Shown here in pieces: positions 36,434 through 45,582 of a stretch of DNA of 64,000 bases. The notes under the pieces were generated by a model. The model did not search any database. It was not told where the DNA came from and saw nothing but the letters and a program-made list of their open reading frames with translations. The stretch spans positions 30,896 to 94,895 of the forward strand of contig NZ_FRBI01000029.1 of assembly GCF_900142575.1 (NCBI RefSeq). The letters are read 5' to 3'. A program made the translations under genes and the position numbers. The stretch comes from Actinacidiphila paucisporea (GTDB lineage: Bacteria > Actinomycetota > Actinomycetes > Streptomycetales > Streptomycetaceae). Every line of letters begins with the position of its first letter. The first letter of the stretch is position 1.

Positions 36434-37024
36434 TCAGCGGGCGGAGGCGTGCCGCAGCGTGTGCGGCCTGCCGTTGGCGGCAAGCGGCGGCGGGTCGGTT
36501 TTGGCGCGCGACCACGAGGCCGAATTCGGCGTACGCCCGGCGCGGTTCTCACCGATCACCTGCCAGCCGCCGGCGGTGAGCGTCACATATGAGCCGCAGC
36601 GCAGTCCGTGCAAGGTACAGGCGTCCCGCAGCCCCCACATCCAGGCACCGTCCTCCGGGGTCCACCCCGGCGATCCCTCGCGGCAGACCATCAACACCGC
36701 GGTACGCACGGGCTTGCGCAGCCTCAGGTCGTGGGGGATGACGCGACGCAGGTGGGACAGCAGCGCATTGCGGTGCTCCCAGCCGTCCACGATCCCGCCG
36801 CGGCCGGCGAACGAGGCGCTGGCGCGTATTCGCCCGTCCGGGTCGTAGACCGCGACCACGGCGGTCGACGGCGCCGGCAGATGCCTGGCGTGCAGGTCCT
36901 TGACCACTTCGCGCGGGCTCGCGAGCAGCGGGACGCCGACGTCGGTCCACTCCGCCGGCTCCAGCGTGCGCGACGCCGGGGAGGTGAGAGCGGAGGACGC
37001 CTGCGGAACGAAGCCGATGGTCAC
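36434..37024 (-). CDS. Conserved hypothetical protein next to recQ
   Basis: A protein of 196 residues without a recognised family. It has an alpha/beta core (VAVYDPDGRIRASASFAGRGG, RTAVLMVCREGSPGW) and a Trp-rich middle (DGAWMWGLRDACTLHGL) ending in a basic tail. The GTG at 37024 is chosen because GGGAGG lies 4-9 bases upstream. It is divergent from recQ by 465 bp. The fold hints at a ligand-binding or nuclease-like domain, but I would not assign a function. Confidence 0.68.
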   Translation of the reverse strand: MTIGFVPQASSALTSPASRTLEPAEWTDVGVPLLASPREVVKDLHARHLPAPSTAVVAVYDPDGRIRASASFAGRGGIVDGWEHRNALLSHLRRVIPHDLRLRKPVRTAVLMVCREGSPGWTPEDGAWMWGLRDACTLHGLRCGSYVTLTAGGWQVIGENRAGRTPNSASWSRAKTDPPPLAANGRPHTLRHASAR

Positions 37025-37489
37025 GGTCCTCCCTTCACGGATGCACCCGTGGACCGGCCGCGGGCGTGCGCCGGTCAGGGGGCTCGGAGAGCCGTTCGGG
37101 GATCCGTGTCCAATTCTTCCCCGCGTATTGCCCTGCGGCAACGGGCAATTGGCGGTCACGACCGGAATGGTCCCGTCCGTCTGATAGATCCCGACCCCGC
37201 CGCAACCCCCTGGCCTCCGCACCCCTTCACCGCCGGGACCAGCGAGAACGCATGGGAAGGGCGACCCCTGCGCGGCCCGAGGGCGGTCACAGCCCGTGGC
37301 CGGCCCCTGTCCGAGAATCGACTGCGGGAGGCGCGGGACGCGCTGCCGCCTTCACAGCTTCAACCCACCGCCTTACCGGCGCGGACGATGCGTGCAGTGC
37401 CCGTACGCGCCGGGCATCCGCTCGGGGAAGTCGGAGCCGACGGCGGGGTGGAGTGGTGGATTGTCCTTGCCATCGGGTTGCATGGGGGT
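37025..37489. other. 465-bp intergenic region upstream of recQ
   Basis: Divergent spacer between the conserved hypothetical gene and recQ. It contains a hairpin TTGCCC-N9-GGGCAA near 37127-37147. I see no further credible gene; open frames here have no start or conserved features. Confidence 0.5.
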
Positions 37490-39649
37490 ATGGACACCCT
37501 GGAGTTGCGCGCCGAAGCCGATGCCGTCCTCGCCGAACTCGTTCGTGACCCGAGCGGTTCGGCGAGGCTGCGCGAGGACCAGTGGCAGGCGGTGGCGGCC
37601 CTGGTGGAGGAGCGCAGGCGGGCGCTGGTCGTGCAGCGCACCGGCTGGGGCAAGTCCGCGGTGTATTTCGTGGCCACCGCTCTGCTGCGGCGGCGCGGCG
37701 CGGGTCCCACGGTGATCATCTCCCCGCTGCTGGCTCTGATGCGCAACCAGGTCGAGGCGGCAGCTCGCGCCGGTATCCGCGCGCGGACCATCAACTCGGC
37801 GAATCCGGAGGAGTGGGAGACCATCCACGGGGAGGTGGAGCGCGGCGAGACCGACGTTCTCCTGGTAAGTCCTGAACGCCTCAACTCCGTCGATTTCCGT
37901 GACCAAGTGCTGCCGAAACTCGCCGCCACCACCGGTCTGCTGGTGGTGGACGAGGCGCACTGCATCTCCGACTGGGGCCACGACTTCCGGCCTGACTACC
38001 GTCGGCTGCGCACCATGCTGGCGGAGCTGCCGGCCGGGGTCCCGGTGCTGGCGACGACCGCGACGGCGAACGCCCGGGTGACCGAGGATGTTGCCGAGCA
38101 GTTGGGGACGGGCAGCGGCGATGCCCTGGTGCTGCGCGGGCCGCTGGACCGGGAGAGCCTGCGGCTCGGGGTGTTGCAGCTGCCGGACGCGGCGCATCGG
38201 CTGGCATGGCTGGGCGAACGGCTGGGGGATATGCCGGGCTCGGGGATCATCTACACGCTGACGGTGGCGGCGGCTGAGGAGGTCGCGGCCTTCCTGCGGC
38301 AGCGCGGTTACCCGGTGGCCTCCTACACAGGCAAGACGGAGAACGCGGACCGGTTGCAGGCGGAGGAGGACCTGCTGGCCAACCGGGTGAAGGCGCTGGT
38401 GGCGACCTCCGCGCTGGGAATGGGCTTCGACAAGCCCGACCTCGGATTCGTCGTGCACCTGGGGTCGCCCTCGTCCCCCATCGCCTATTACCAGCAGGTG
38501 GGACGTGCTGGACGTGGCGTGGACCATGCGGACGTCCTTCTGCTGCCGGGCCGGGAGGACGAGGCGATCTGGAGGTATTTCGCCTCGGTGGGCTTCCCGC
38601 CCGAGGAGCAGGTGCGGCGCACCTTGGCCGTGTTGGAGGAGGCCGGTCGCCCCTTGTCGCTGCCGGCACTGGAGCCGCTGGTGGACCTCCGGCGCTCGCG
38701 CCTGGAGACGATGCTGAAGGTCCTGGACGTGGACGGGGCGGTCAAGCGGGTGAAGGGCGGCTGGACCGCCACCGGGCAGCAGTGGGCGTACGACGCGGAG
38801 CGCTACGCGTGGGTGGCCCGCCAGCGCGAGGCGGAGCAGCAGGCCATGCGGGACTACGTAGCGACCACAGGGTGCCGGATGGAATTCCTGCAACGCCAGC
38901 TCGATGACGAGAAGGCGGCCCCCTGCGGCCGCTGCGACAACTGCGCCGGGCCCTGGCTCGACGCTGTCGTCTCCTCGGGCGCCCTTTCCGGCGCGGCCGG
39001 CGAGTTGGACCGCCCGGGTGTCGAGGTCGAGCCGCGCCGCATGTGGCCGACGGGCATGGCGGCGGTCGGCGTCGACCTCAAAGGCCGCATCCCCGCCGGC
39101 CAGCAGGCGGCCACCGGGCGTGCGCTGGGCAGGCTGTCGGACATCGGCTGGGGCAACAGGCTGCGCCCGCTACTGTCCGAATCGGCGGCGGACGCACCCG
39201 TCCCGGACGACGTGCTGACCGCCGTGGTGACGGTGGTGGCCGACTGGGCGCGCTCACCGGGCGGCTGGGCCAGTGGCGCTCCCGACGCGCAGGGACGCCC
39301 GGTCGGCGTCGTCGCCATGCCGTCGCGCACCCGGCCGCAACTGGTCTCCTCCCTGGCAGCAGGGCTCGCCCGGGTCGGCAGGCTCCCGCTGCTCGGCACT
39401 CTGGCCTACGCCCCGCAGGCTGGGGAATATGCCGCGCACCGCAGCAACTCCGCCCAGCGGCTGCGTGCCCTGGCCGCCTCGTTCACGGTGCCCGACGACG
39501 TCGCCGCCGCTCTGGCCGCCACGCCCGGCCCCGTCCTGCTCGTGGACGACTACGCCGACTCCGGCTGGACCCTGGCCGTCGGCGCGCGCCTCCTGCGCCA
39601 GGCCGGTGCCGATCAGGTGCTCCCGCTGGTCCTGGCCCTGGCCGGGTAG
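37490..39649 (+). CDS. recQ: RecQ-family helicase fused to a phosphoribosyltransferase-like domain
   Basis: A 719-residue superfamily 2 helicase. Motif I is RTGWGKSAVYF, motif Ia SPLLALMRNQV, motif II DEAHCISDWGHDFRPDY, motif III ATTATAN, and motifs V-VI are TSALGMGFDKPDL and QQVGRAGRG. A CGRCDNC zinc cluster lies near residue 480. The C-terminal 170 residues are not HRDC but look like a PRTase: VLLVDDYADSGWTL matches the PRPP-binding loop, with LAYAPQAGEYAAH ahead of it. The ATG at 37490 opens just before the helicase domain. Such RecQ-PRTase fusions are known in actinobacteria; whether the second domain binds PRPP is unknown. Confidence 0.88.
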   Translation: MDTLELRAEADAVLAELVRDPSGSARLREDQWQAVAALVEERRRALVVQRTGWGKSAVYFVATALLRRRGAGPTVIISPLLALMRNQVEAAARAGIRARTINSANPEEWETIHGEVERGETDVLLVSPERLNSVDFRDQVLPKLAATTGLLVVDEAHCISDWGHDFRPDYRRLRTMLAELPAGVPVLATTATANARVTEDVAEQLGTGSGDALVLRGPLDRESLRLGVLQLPDAAHRLAWLGERLGDMPGSGIIYTLTVAAAEEVAAFLRQRGYPVASYTGKTENADRLQAEEDLLANRVKALVATSALGMGFDKPDLGFVVHLGSPSSPIAYYQQVGRAGRGVDHADVLLLPGREDEAIWRYFASVGFPPEEQVRRTLAVLEEAGRPLSLPALEPLVDLRRSRLETMLKVLDVDGAVKRVKGGWTATGQQWAYDAERYAWVARQREAEQQAMRDYVATTGCRMEFLQRQLDDEKAAPCGRCDNCAGPWLDAVVSSGALSGAAGELDRPGVEVEPRRMWPTGMAAVGVDLKGRIPAGQQAATGRALGRLSDIGWGNRLRPLLSESAADAPVPDDVLTAVVTVVADWARSPGGWASGAPDAQGRPVGVVAMPSRTRPQLVSSLAAGLARVGRLPLLGTLAYAPQAGEYAAHRSNSAQRLRALAASFTVPDDVAAALAATPGPVLLVDDYADSGWTLAVGARLLRQAGADQVLPLVLALAG

Positions 39650-39685
39650 TCCGCCCTCGCCCCGGCCGGGTCATCCCGAGGCGTG

Positions 39686-41032
39686 TCAGCCGCCCAGGTC
39701 GCCGATCGGCGGCAGCGCCGCCCGGTGCACCCACGCGTCGAAGACCGGGTCCAGCGGGCGGGAGGCGTAATGCGCGGCATGCGCCGCGAGGCCGGCCGTG
39801 GTCACCACGCCGTGGCGGTGCACCGCCGTCCAGCCCTTGAGCATGCGGAAGAACGGGCCCTCGCCCAAGGCACGGCGCAGCGCGTGCACCGCCAGGCCGC
39901 CGCGCTGGTAGAGCCGGTCGTCGAACATCAGCCGGCGGCCCGGGTCGCCAAGCACCAGGTCCTGCGGCAGCCGGGCCAGCCCGTCGTACGCGGCGGTGGC
40001 GAGTGCGGCGGCGGACGGGCCGCCGGTGTGCTCGGACCACAGCCACTCGGCGTATTTGGCGAAGCCTTCATTGAGCCAGATGTGCCGCCAGTCGCCGATC
40101 GAGAGGCTGTTGCCGAACCACTGGTGGGCCAGCTCGTGCGCGACCAGCCGCTCCGAGCGGCGCCGCCCCCCCAGGTGGTTGGTGCCGAAGGTGGCCAGGC
40201 CCTGCGCCTCGACCGGCACGTCCAGCTCCTCGTCGGCCACCACCACCGTGTACTCGCCGAAGGGATACGGTCCGAAGACGTCCTCGAAGAAGTCCATGAT
40301 GCGGGTCTGGCGCCCGAAGTCGACGGCGAACTCCTCGCGCCGTCCGGCCGGTACGTAGCCGGTCTGCGGCACCGGGCGGCGCGGCGCGAACACCGAGCCG
40401 CCGCCCACCAGCCGCACGGCCTCGTACCTGCCGATCGAGACGGTCACCAGGTAGCTGGAGGTGGGAGCCGCCTGCTCGTAGACCCACGTGGTGCTGCTGG
40501 ACCTGGTGGTCCTGGACAGCAGCGTGCCTCCGACGACCACGGTGTACGCAGACGGGACGGTGACCGAGACCTGGTAGGACGCCTTGTCCGCGGGCCGGTC
40601 GTTGCACGGATACCACGACGGCGCGCCGACCGGCTGGCTCGCCACCAGCGCGCCGTCCGTCAGTTCCTCCCAGCCCAGTCCGCCCCACGGGCTGGCGATG
40701 GGCTGCGGATTGCCGGCGTAGTGGACCTCGACGGTGAAGGCCGCGCCCGCCTCCACCGCCTTCGCGGGGCGGACCCGCAGCCGCCCCGCGCGGTGCGAGT
40801 AGTGCGCGGGCCTGCCGTCGACCACGACGCGCTGGAGCCGGAAGCCGGCCAGGTCGAGGACGAACTCGCGCAGCGCGGCGCCGCCGGCCACCGCACTGAG
40901 CCGGGCTGTCCCGCGCAGCCGGTTGGACGCGGGGCGGTAGTCCAGGGCCAGCTCGTAGCGGTGGACGCGGTAGCGGATGTCGCCGTGCGCGGGGAAGTAC
41001 CGATCCGCCTCCGGCGCTCGCTTGTGGCTCAA
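39686..41032 (-). CDS. M1-family metallo-aminopeptidase
   Basis: A 448-residue zinc aminopeptidase of the M1 type, short because the helical C-terminal domain is absent. The N-terminal beta domain holds VEHY-like VEVHYAGNPQPI and PCNDRPADKASYQVSV. The active site is HELAHQW plus downstream NEGFAKYAEWLW, giving two His and a Glu zinc ligand and the catalytic Glu. The start is TTG at 41032 (GAGGGAGCGAGGGA upstream). It lies 141 bp downstream of the Pls-like NRPS on the same strand. Because M1-type peptidases degrade epsilon-poly-lysine in producers, it may trim or detoxify a poly(amino acid) made by that enzyme; this is inference. No signal peptide is seen. Confidence 0.9.
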   Translation of the reverse strand: MSHKRAPEADRYFPAHGDIRYRVHRYELALDYRPASNRLRGTARLSAVAGGAALREFVLDLAGFRLQRVVVDGRPAHYSHRAGRLRVRPAKAVEAGAAFTVEVHYAGNPQPIASPWGGLGWEELTDGALVASQPVGAPSWYPCNDRPADKASYQVSVTVPSAYTVVVGGTLLSRTTRSSSTTWVYEQAAPTSSYLVTVSIGRYEAVRLVGGGSVFAPRRPVPQTGYVPAGRREEFAVDFGRQTRIMDFFEDVFGPYPFGEYTVVVADEELDVPVEAQGLATFGTNHLGGRRRSERLVAHELAHQWFGNSLSIGDWRHIWLNEGFAKYAEWLWSEHTGGPSAAALATAAYDGLARLPQDLVLGDPGRRLMFDDRLYQRGGLAVHALRRALGEGPFFRMLKGWTAVHRHGVVTTAGLAAHAAHYASRPLDPVFDAWVHRAALPPIGDLGG

Positions 41033-41173
41033 CGGTCCCTCGCTCCCTCGTAGTCGCAGGACGGACCGCGTCGCAAAAAGCCGTGCCTCATCCTTTGCCG
41101 AGCCCGGACCGTCAAACCCGGCCGTCAGACCCGAGCCGTGCTTTCACCGGAACAGCCGCGCAGGACCGCTCCG

Positions 41174-44100
41174 TCACGACTGCTCCCTTTCCGGCTCCCC
41201 GTCCTGCCATGCCTCCGCCGGATTGCCCAGCCAGCGGCTGTCCGCCGGGATGGACTCGGACCGCATCACCAGCGACGCGGGACCCAGCGTGCTGCGGGCC
41301 CCGACCTCGCTGCCAGGCAGCACGATGCCACCGGGACCGAGCGTCGCTCCCGCGCGGAGCACCACCGTATCCAGCCGCATGATCCGGTCGTGGAACAGGT
41401 GGGTCTGCAGCACGCAGCCGCGGTTCACGCTCACCCCGTCCTCCAGGGTGACCAGGTCGGCCTCGGGCAGCCAGTAGCTCTCGCACCACACGCCCCGGCC
41501 GATTCTCGCGCCGAGACCGCGCAGCCACAGATTCATCACCGGAGTGCCCGGCACCGCCCCGACCAGCCACGGCACCGCCAGCACCTCCACGAAGGTGTCG
41601 GCCAGTTCGTTGCGCCATACGAAGCCGCTCCACAGCGGGCGTTCCACGGGCCGGAAGCGGCCGACCAGCAACCACTTCGCAGCGATCGACACCACGGCCG
41701 CCACGCCGCCCGCGGCGAGAAGCACAGGACCGGACAGCAGCGCCATCAGCAGCGGCCCGCTCCGCGCCAGCACCGCGAGTACCAGCACGGCCAGCGCGGC
41801 TGAAGCCAGCACCGGCACCAGCCGGCAGACCTCGACCAGCCCGCGAGCCCACACCAGCCGGGCGGGCGGCTCGTACGTCAGGCTCTCGACGCCGTCGTCC
41901 GCGGTGCGCGGCAGCCGTACCGGCGGCATGCCGAGGTAGGAACGGCCCTTCTTGGCCTTCTTCGGCGTGGCCGACAGCACGCCCACCAGGCCGCGGTCCG
42001 GGACGGCACGCCCCGGCGCGGTCATGCCGGAATTGCCGAGGAAGGCGCGCTCGCCGATCTCGGCCGCGCCGATCCGCAGCCAGCCGCCGCCGAGCTGATA
42101 GGGAGCGATCAGCACGTCGTCGGCGAGGAAGGCGCCGTTGCCGACGGTGGTGAGGCTGGGGATCGCCAGCACCGTGGAGACCTCGGCCCCGCTGCCGATC
42201 TTCATGCCCAGCGCGCGCAGCCACACCGGGGTGATCAGGCCCGCGTAGAGCGGGAAGAGGGTGTCGCGGGCGGCGTCCATGAGCTGGATCACCGTCCAGG
42301 ACTGCCAGCCCACCCGGCTGTGCAGCGGGTGCCAGCCGGGGCGCAAGCCTAGGCTCAGCAGCCGTACTGCGGCCAGGAGCAGCGCCGCGTACGCCAGACC
42401 GAAGGCCAGGGTGGCAGGCACCAGGGCGACGAGCGCGCCCCGTAGAGCGTCCGCCAGGCCCCCGTGGGCGGGCACCAGGGCGCCCGCGACGGCCAGGGCC
42501 GCCAGCCCGGCCGCCACGGGCAGCAGCGCGAGGCCCACACCGCTGGCGCCGTAGGCCGCCGCCCAGCAGGCCCGGCGGGCGGGACGCTGCTTGGGCCAGC
42601 GCCGCTCCGCGTGGCCGACCTTGACCGCGGGCGCGCCCGCCCAGCGCTGGCCGGTGGGCACCTGGCCGGTGACGCTGGACCCGGCCGTGATCTGTGCTCG
42701 CTTGCCGATCCTGGCACCGGGCAGCAACGTGCTGCGGGTACCGACCACGGCACCCGAGCCGACTTTCACCGGGCCGACCTCCAACCGGTCGCCGTCGAGC
42801 CAGTAGCCGCACAGGTCGACCTCGGCCTCCACCGCGCAACCTCTGCCGAGCCTGAGCATGCCGGTGACGGGCGGCAGCGAGTGCAGGTCCACGTCGTCGG
42901 CGATACGGGCGCCGAGCGCACGGCCGTAGCGGATTAGCCAGGCGCCGGACAGCGAGGTCGCGCCGGTGGCCTCGGCCAGCCGCTCGGCCGCCCACAGGCG
43001 CAGGTGGACGCTGCCGCCGCGCGGATAGCTGCCCGGTTTCAGGCCGAGCAGCAGCAGTCGCGCGCCGGCCGCCGCCAGCGCCAGCCTGCCGGGCGGGCTG
43101 AAGAGCAGCACCGCGGCGGCCCCGACCAGCCACCAGGATGCGGTAGGCGCCCACGGATAGCCGTCGGTCCGGGCCAGGATGTCGCCCAGCGCCAGCAGCC
43201 CGGTCGTCCAGCGCAGTCCGGGCAGCGCGTACAGCGGCAACAGGGCGAGCAGCTGTACGACCTTGGCGCGGTTCGGCACGGGCGCGATCTCCCTGGCGGG
43301 CCGGTCGTCGCGCACCGAACGGTCGAGCTTGCGCGCCAGCTTGCGCACGGTGGGCGCCTGGTAGACGTCGACCACCGCGACCGAAGGGAAGCGGGTCCGC
43401 AGCAGGGTGGTGAGTTGGGCGGCGGCCAGGCTGGTGCCGCCGACCGCGAAGAAGTCGTCGCGCGCCCCGGCCACCGGTACCCCGAGGACCTCGGTCCACT
43501 GCTCGGCCACCCACGCTTCGGTGCCGTGCAGCGGTTCCGCGGCCTCCTCACCGGCTGCCGGAGCCGCGGACTCCGGCAGCGGCCAGGGCAGCGCGGCACG
43601 GTCCACCTTGCCGGAGGTGCGGGTCGGCAGCGTGTCCACGGCCGCCAGCAGCGGCACCAGGGCGGCGGGCAGTTCGGCAGACAGCGCGGCGACGGCGGCG
43701 GCCCGGTCCCAGCCGTCACCGGCCACGACATAGCCGACCAGCAGCTGGTTGCCGCGCCGGGTCGTCCGCACGGCCGCTGCGGCGCCTGCGACGCCGGGAA
43801 GCGCCTGGAGTGCGGCGTCCACTTCGCCCAGCTCGATCCGCCGGCCGCCGAGCTTGACCTGCTCGTCGGCCCGGCCGAGGAAGAGCAGTCCTTCGGGCTC
43901 GGCCCTGACGAGGTCGCCGCTGCGGTAGGCGCGCTGCCAGCCGAGCGACTCCAGCGGCGCGTATTCCTCCGCGTCCTTGCCGGCGTCCAGATAGCGGGCC
44001 AGGCCCACGCCGCCGATGATGAGCTGGCCGGTGCCGCCCATGGGAACGGGCTCGCCCGCCTCGTCCACCACGGCCAGTTCCCACCCGTCCAGCGGCAGGC

Positions 44101-45139
44101 CGATGCGTACCGGCCCCTCCCCGGTCAGCGGTGCGGCACAGGCGACGACGGTGGCCTCGGTCGGGCCGTAGGTGTTCCAGACCTCGCGCCCCTCGGTCAC
44201 CAGGCGCTCGACCAGTTCCGGCGGGCAGGCCTCGCCTCCGAAGATGAGCAGCCGCACCTCGTTGAGTGCCTCGGCCGGCCACAGCGCGGCGAGCGTCGGC
44301 ACCGTGGACACCACGGTGATCTCCTGTTCGGTCAGCCAGGGGCCGAGATCACCGCCGCCGCGCACCTGCGAGCGCGGCACCGGTACCAGGCAGGCGCCGT
44401 TGCGCCAGGCCAGCCACATCTCCTCGCAGGACGCGTCGAAGGCCACCGACAGGCTCGCCATCACGCGGTCGCCGGGACCGATCGGTTCGTCCCGCAGGAA
44501 CAGTGCGGCCTCGGCGTCCACGAAGGCCGCCGCACTGCGGTGGGTGACGGCCACGCCCTTGGGGCGGCCGGTGGAGCCGGAGGTGAAGATGATCCAGGCG
44601 TCGTCGTCGGGGGAGGGGCGGCGGGCTGCGGTGCGGTCGTCGCGCCTGCCGGTCACGGTCAGGGTACGGCCGGCGCCCAGCACGGCCGCGACGGCCGCCT
44701 CGCCGAAGACCAACTCCGCCCGCTCGTCCGGGTCCTCGGCGTCCACCGGCACGTACGCGGCACCCGCCGCGAGCACGGCCAGGACGGACACGTACAGGTC
44801 GTTGCTGCCCGACGGCACCCGGACGCCCACCCGGTCGCCCGCGCCGATCCCGGCCGCCGCCAGCTTCCGCCGCAGCCCGTCGACCTCCGCGGCCAGTGCC
44901 CGATACGTCAGCGCGGTGCGGCCGTCATCCAGCGCCGGCTCGTGCGGGTGGGCGAGAACGGTCGCGTCGAGGATGTCCATCAGCGTCCGCGGTCCGGCCG
45001 CCGGACCTCCGGAGAATCGGGCGTACGGCGTGGCGGGCTGCCCGGCCGCCGGGCTGTCGGCGGTGTCGGCGGTGTCGCCGACGACACCGATCAGCAGGTC
45101 CACGTCCCGCAGCGGATCGCTCTGCACCCTCAGATTCAT
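41174..45139 (-). CDS. Pls/PosA-family single-module NRPS (membrane poly(amino acid) synthetase-like)
   Basis: A 1321-residue protein, the same size as epsilon-poly-lysine synthetase Pls (about 1319). The adenylation domain (about residues 55-520) has IIFTSGSTGRPKG, FDASCEEMWLAW, NTYGPTEATVV, YRSGDL and the KLGGRRIELGEVD motif. A carrier domain follows with phosphopantetheine Ser570 (GGTSLAA). The rest alternates hydrophobic transmembrane segments with three soluble C-like/left-handed beta-helix regions, e.g. VVGTRSTLLPGARIGKRAQITAG. No thioesterase domain is present. GAGGAGCGC precedes the ATG. The substrate is unknown. The M1 peptidase follows on the same strand. Confidence 0.9.
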   Translation of the reverse strand: MNLRVQSDPLRDVDLLIGVVGDTADTADSPAAGQPATPYARFSGGPAAGPRTLMDILDATVLAHPHEPALDDGRTALTYRALAAEVDGLRRKLAAAGIGAGDRVGVRVPSGSNDLYVSVLAVLAAGAAYVPVDAEDPDERAELVFGEAAVAAVLGAGRTLTVTGRRDDRTAARRPSPDDDAWIIFTSGSTGRPKGVAVTHRSAAAFVDAEAALFLRDEPIGPGDRVMASLSVAFDASCEEMWLAWRNGACLVPVPRSQVRGGGDLGPWLTEQEITVVSTVPTLAALWPAEALNEVRLLIFGGEACPPELVERLVTEGREVWNTYGPTEATVVACAAPLTGEGPVRIGLPLDGWELAVVDEAGEPVPMGGTGQLIIGGVGLARYLDAGKDAEEYAPLESLGWQRAYRSGDLVRAEPEGLLFLGRADEQVKLGGRRIELGEVDAALQALPGVAGAAAAVRTTRRGNQLLVGYVVAGDGWDRAAAVAALSAELPAALVPLLAAVDTLPTRTSGKVDRAALPWPLPESAAPAAGEEAAEPLHGTEAWVAEQWTEVLGVPVAGARDDFFAVGGTSLAAAQLTTLLRTRFPSVAVVDVYQAPTVRKLARKLDRSVRDDRPAREIAPVPNRAKVVQLLALLPLYALPGLRWTTGLLALGDILARTDGYPWAPTASWWLVGAAAVLLFSPPGRLALAAAGARLLLLGLKPGSYPRGGSVHLRLWAAERLAEATGATSLSGAWLIRYGRALGARIADDVDLHSLPPVTGMLRLGRGCAVEAEVDLCGYWLDGDRLEVGPVKVGSGAVVGTRSTLLPGARIGKRAQITAGSSVTGQVPTGQRWAGAPAVKVGHAERRWPKQRPARRACWAAAYGASGVGLALLPVAAGLAALAVAGALVPAHGGLADALRGALVALVPATLAFGLAYAALLLAAVRLLSLGLRPGWHPLHSRVGWQSWTVIQLMDAARDTLFPLYAGLITPVWLRALGMKIGSGAEVSTVLAIPSLTTVGNGAFLADDVLIAPYQLGGGWLRIGAAEIGERAFLGNSGMTAPGRAVPDRGLVGVLSATPKKAKKGRSYLGMPPVRLPRTADDGVESLTYEPPARLVWARGLVEVCRLVPVLASAALAVLVLAVLARSGPLLMALLSGPVLLAAGGVAAVVSIAAKWLLVGRFRPVERPLWSGFVWRNELADTFVEVLAVPWLVGAVPGTPVMNLWLRGLGARIGRGVWCESYWLPEADLVTLEDGVSVNRGCVLQTHLFHDRIMRLDTVVLRAGATLGPGGIVLPGSEVGARSTLGPASLVMRSESIPADSRWLGNPAEAWQDGEPEREQS

Positions 45140-45498
45140 GCGCTCCTCGTCCCTCGTCCCCCATCCGGGGCCCTGCATCCGGCCCTGGGCCCCGCGGTGG
45201 CACGCCCCTCCCGGGACGCCGCACTCGGTACCAAAGCAAGACAAGCCGGCCAATACTAAGTGGCTCGCCCGCCAGGCGCCTCCTGAGTACGGCTGCCCCG
45301 CACTCGGCCCGAGCCTGCCCCGGGGCGCCGGCCCGCTCCCTCTGACCTGCACGGGAAGTGGGCCGGCCACCCCTTCCCCTGACGCCGCGCCAGCTGCCGG
45401 ATAGTGCCGCAACGCACACCGCGGGGCCGCGGCCGGGCGTCCTGGAAGGGTGTCGGCCCCGGCGAGGCCACCGGCGGAGTGTCAACCCCGTTCCGCGC

Positions 45499-45533
45499 CC
45501 TGTGGATAAGTCTGACCCAGAGTTATCCACAGG
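45499..45533. promoter_or_regulatory. Inverted pair of perfect DnaA boxes
   Basis: CCTGTGGATAA (45499-45509) and TTATCCACAGG (45523-45533) are perfect inverted arms with a 13-nt spacer. Each contains the consensus DnaA box TTATCCACA, on opposite strands. The region 45140-45582 between the NRPS and DUF4192 genes is otherwise without genes. The pair lies 50 bp before the DUF4192 start, well away from the expected oriC neighbourhood (no dnaA/dnaN here). Confidence 0.75.
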
Positions 45534-45582
45534 TTTTGAGGGGGTCTGGTGGGAAGCGTGCCGCCTGCGGGATCCTCGAGTC

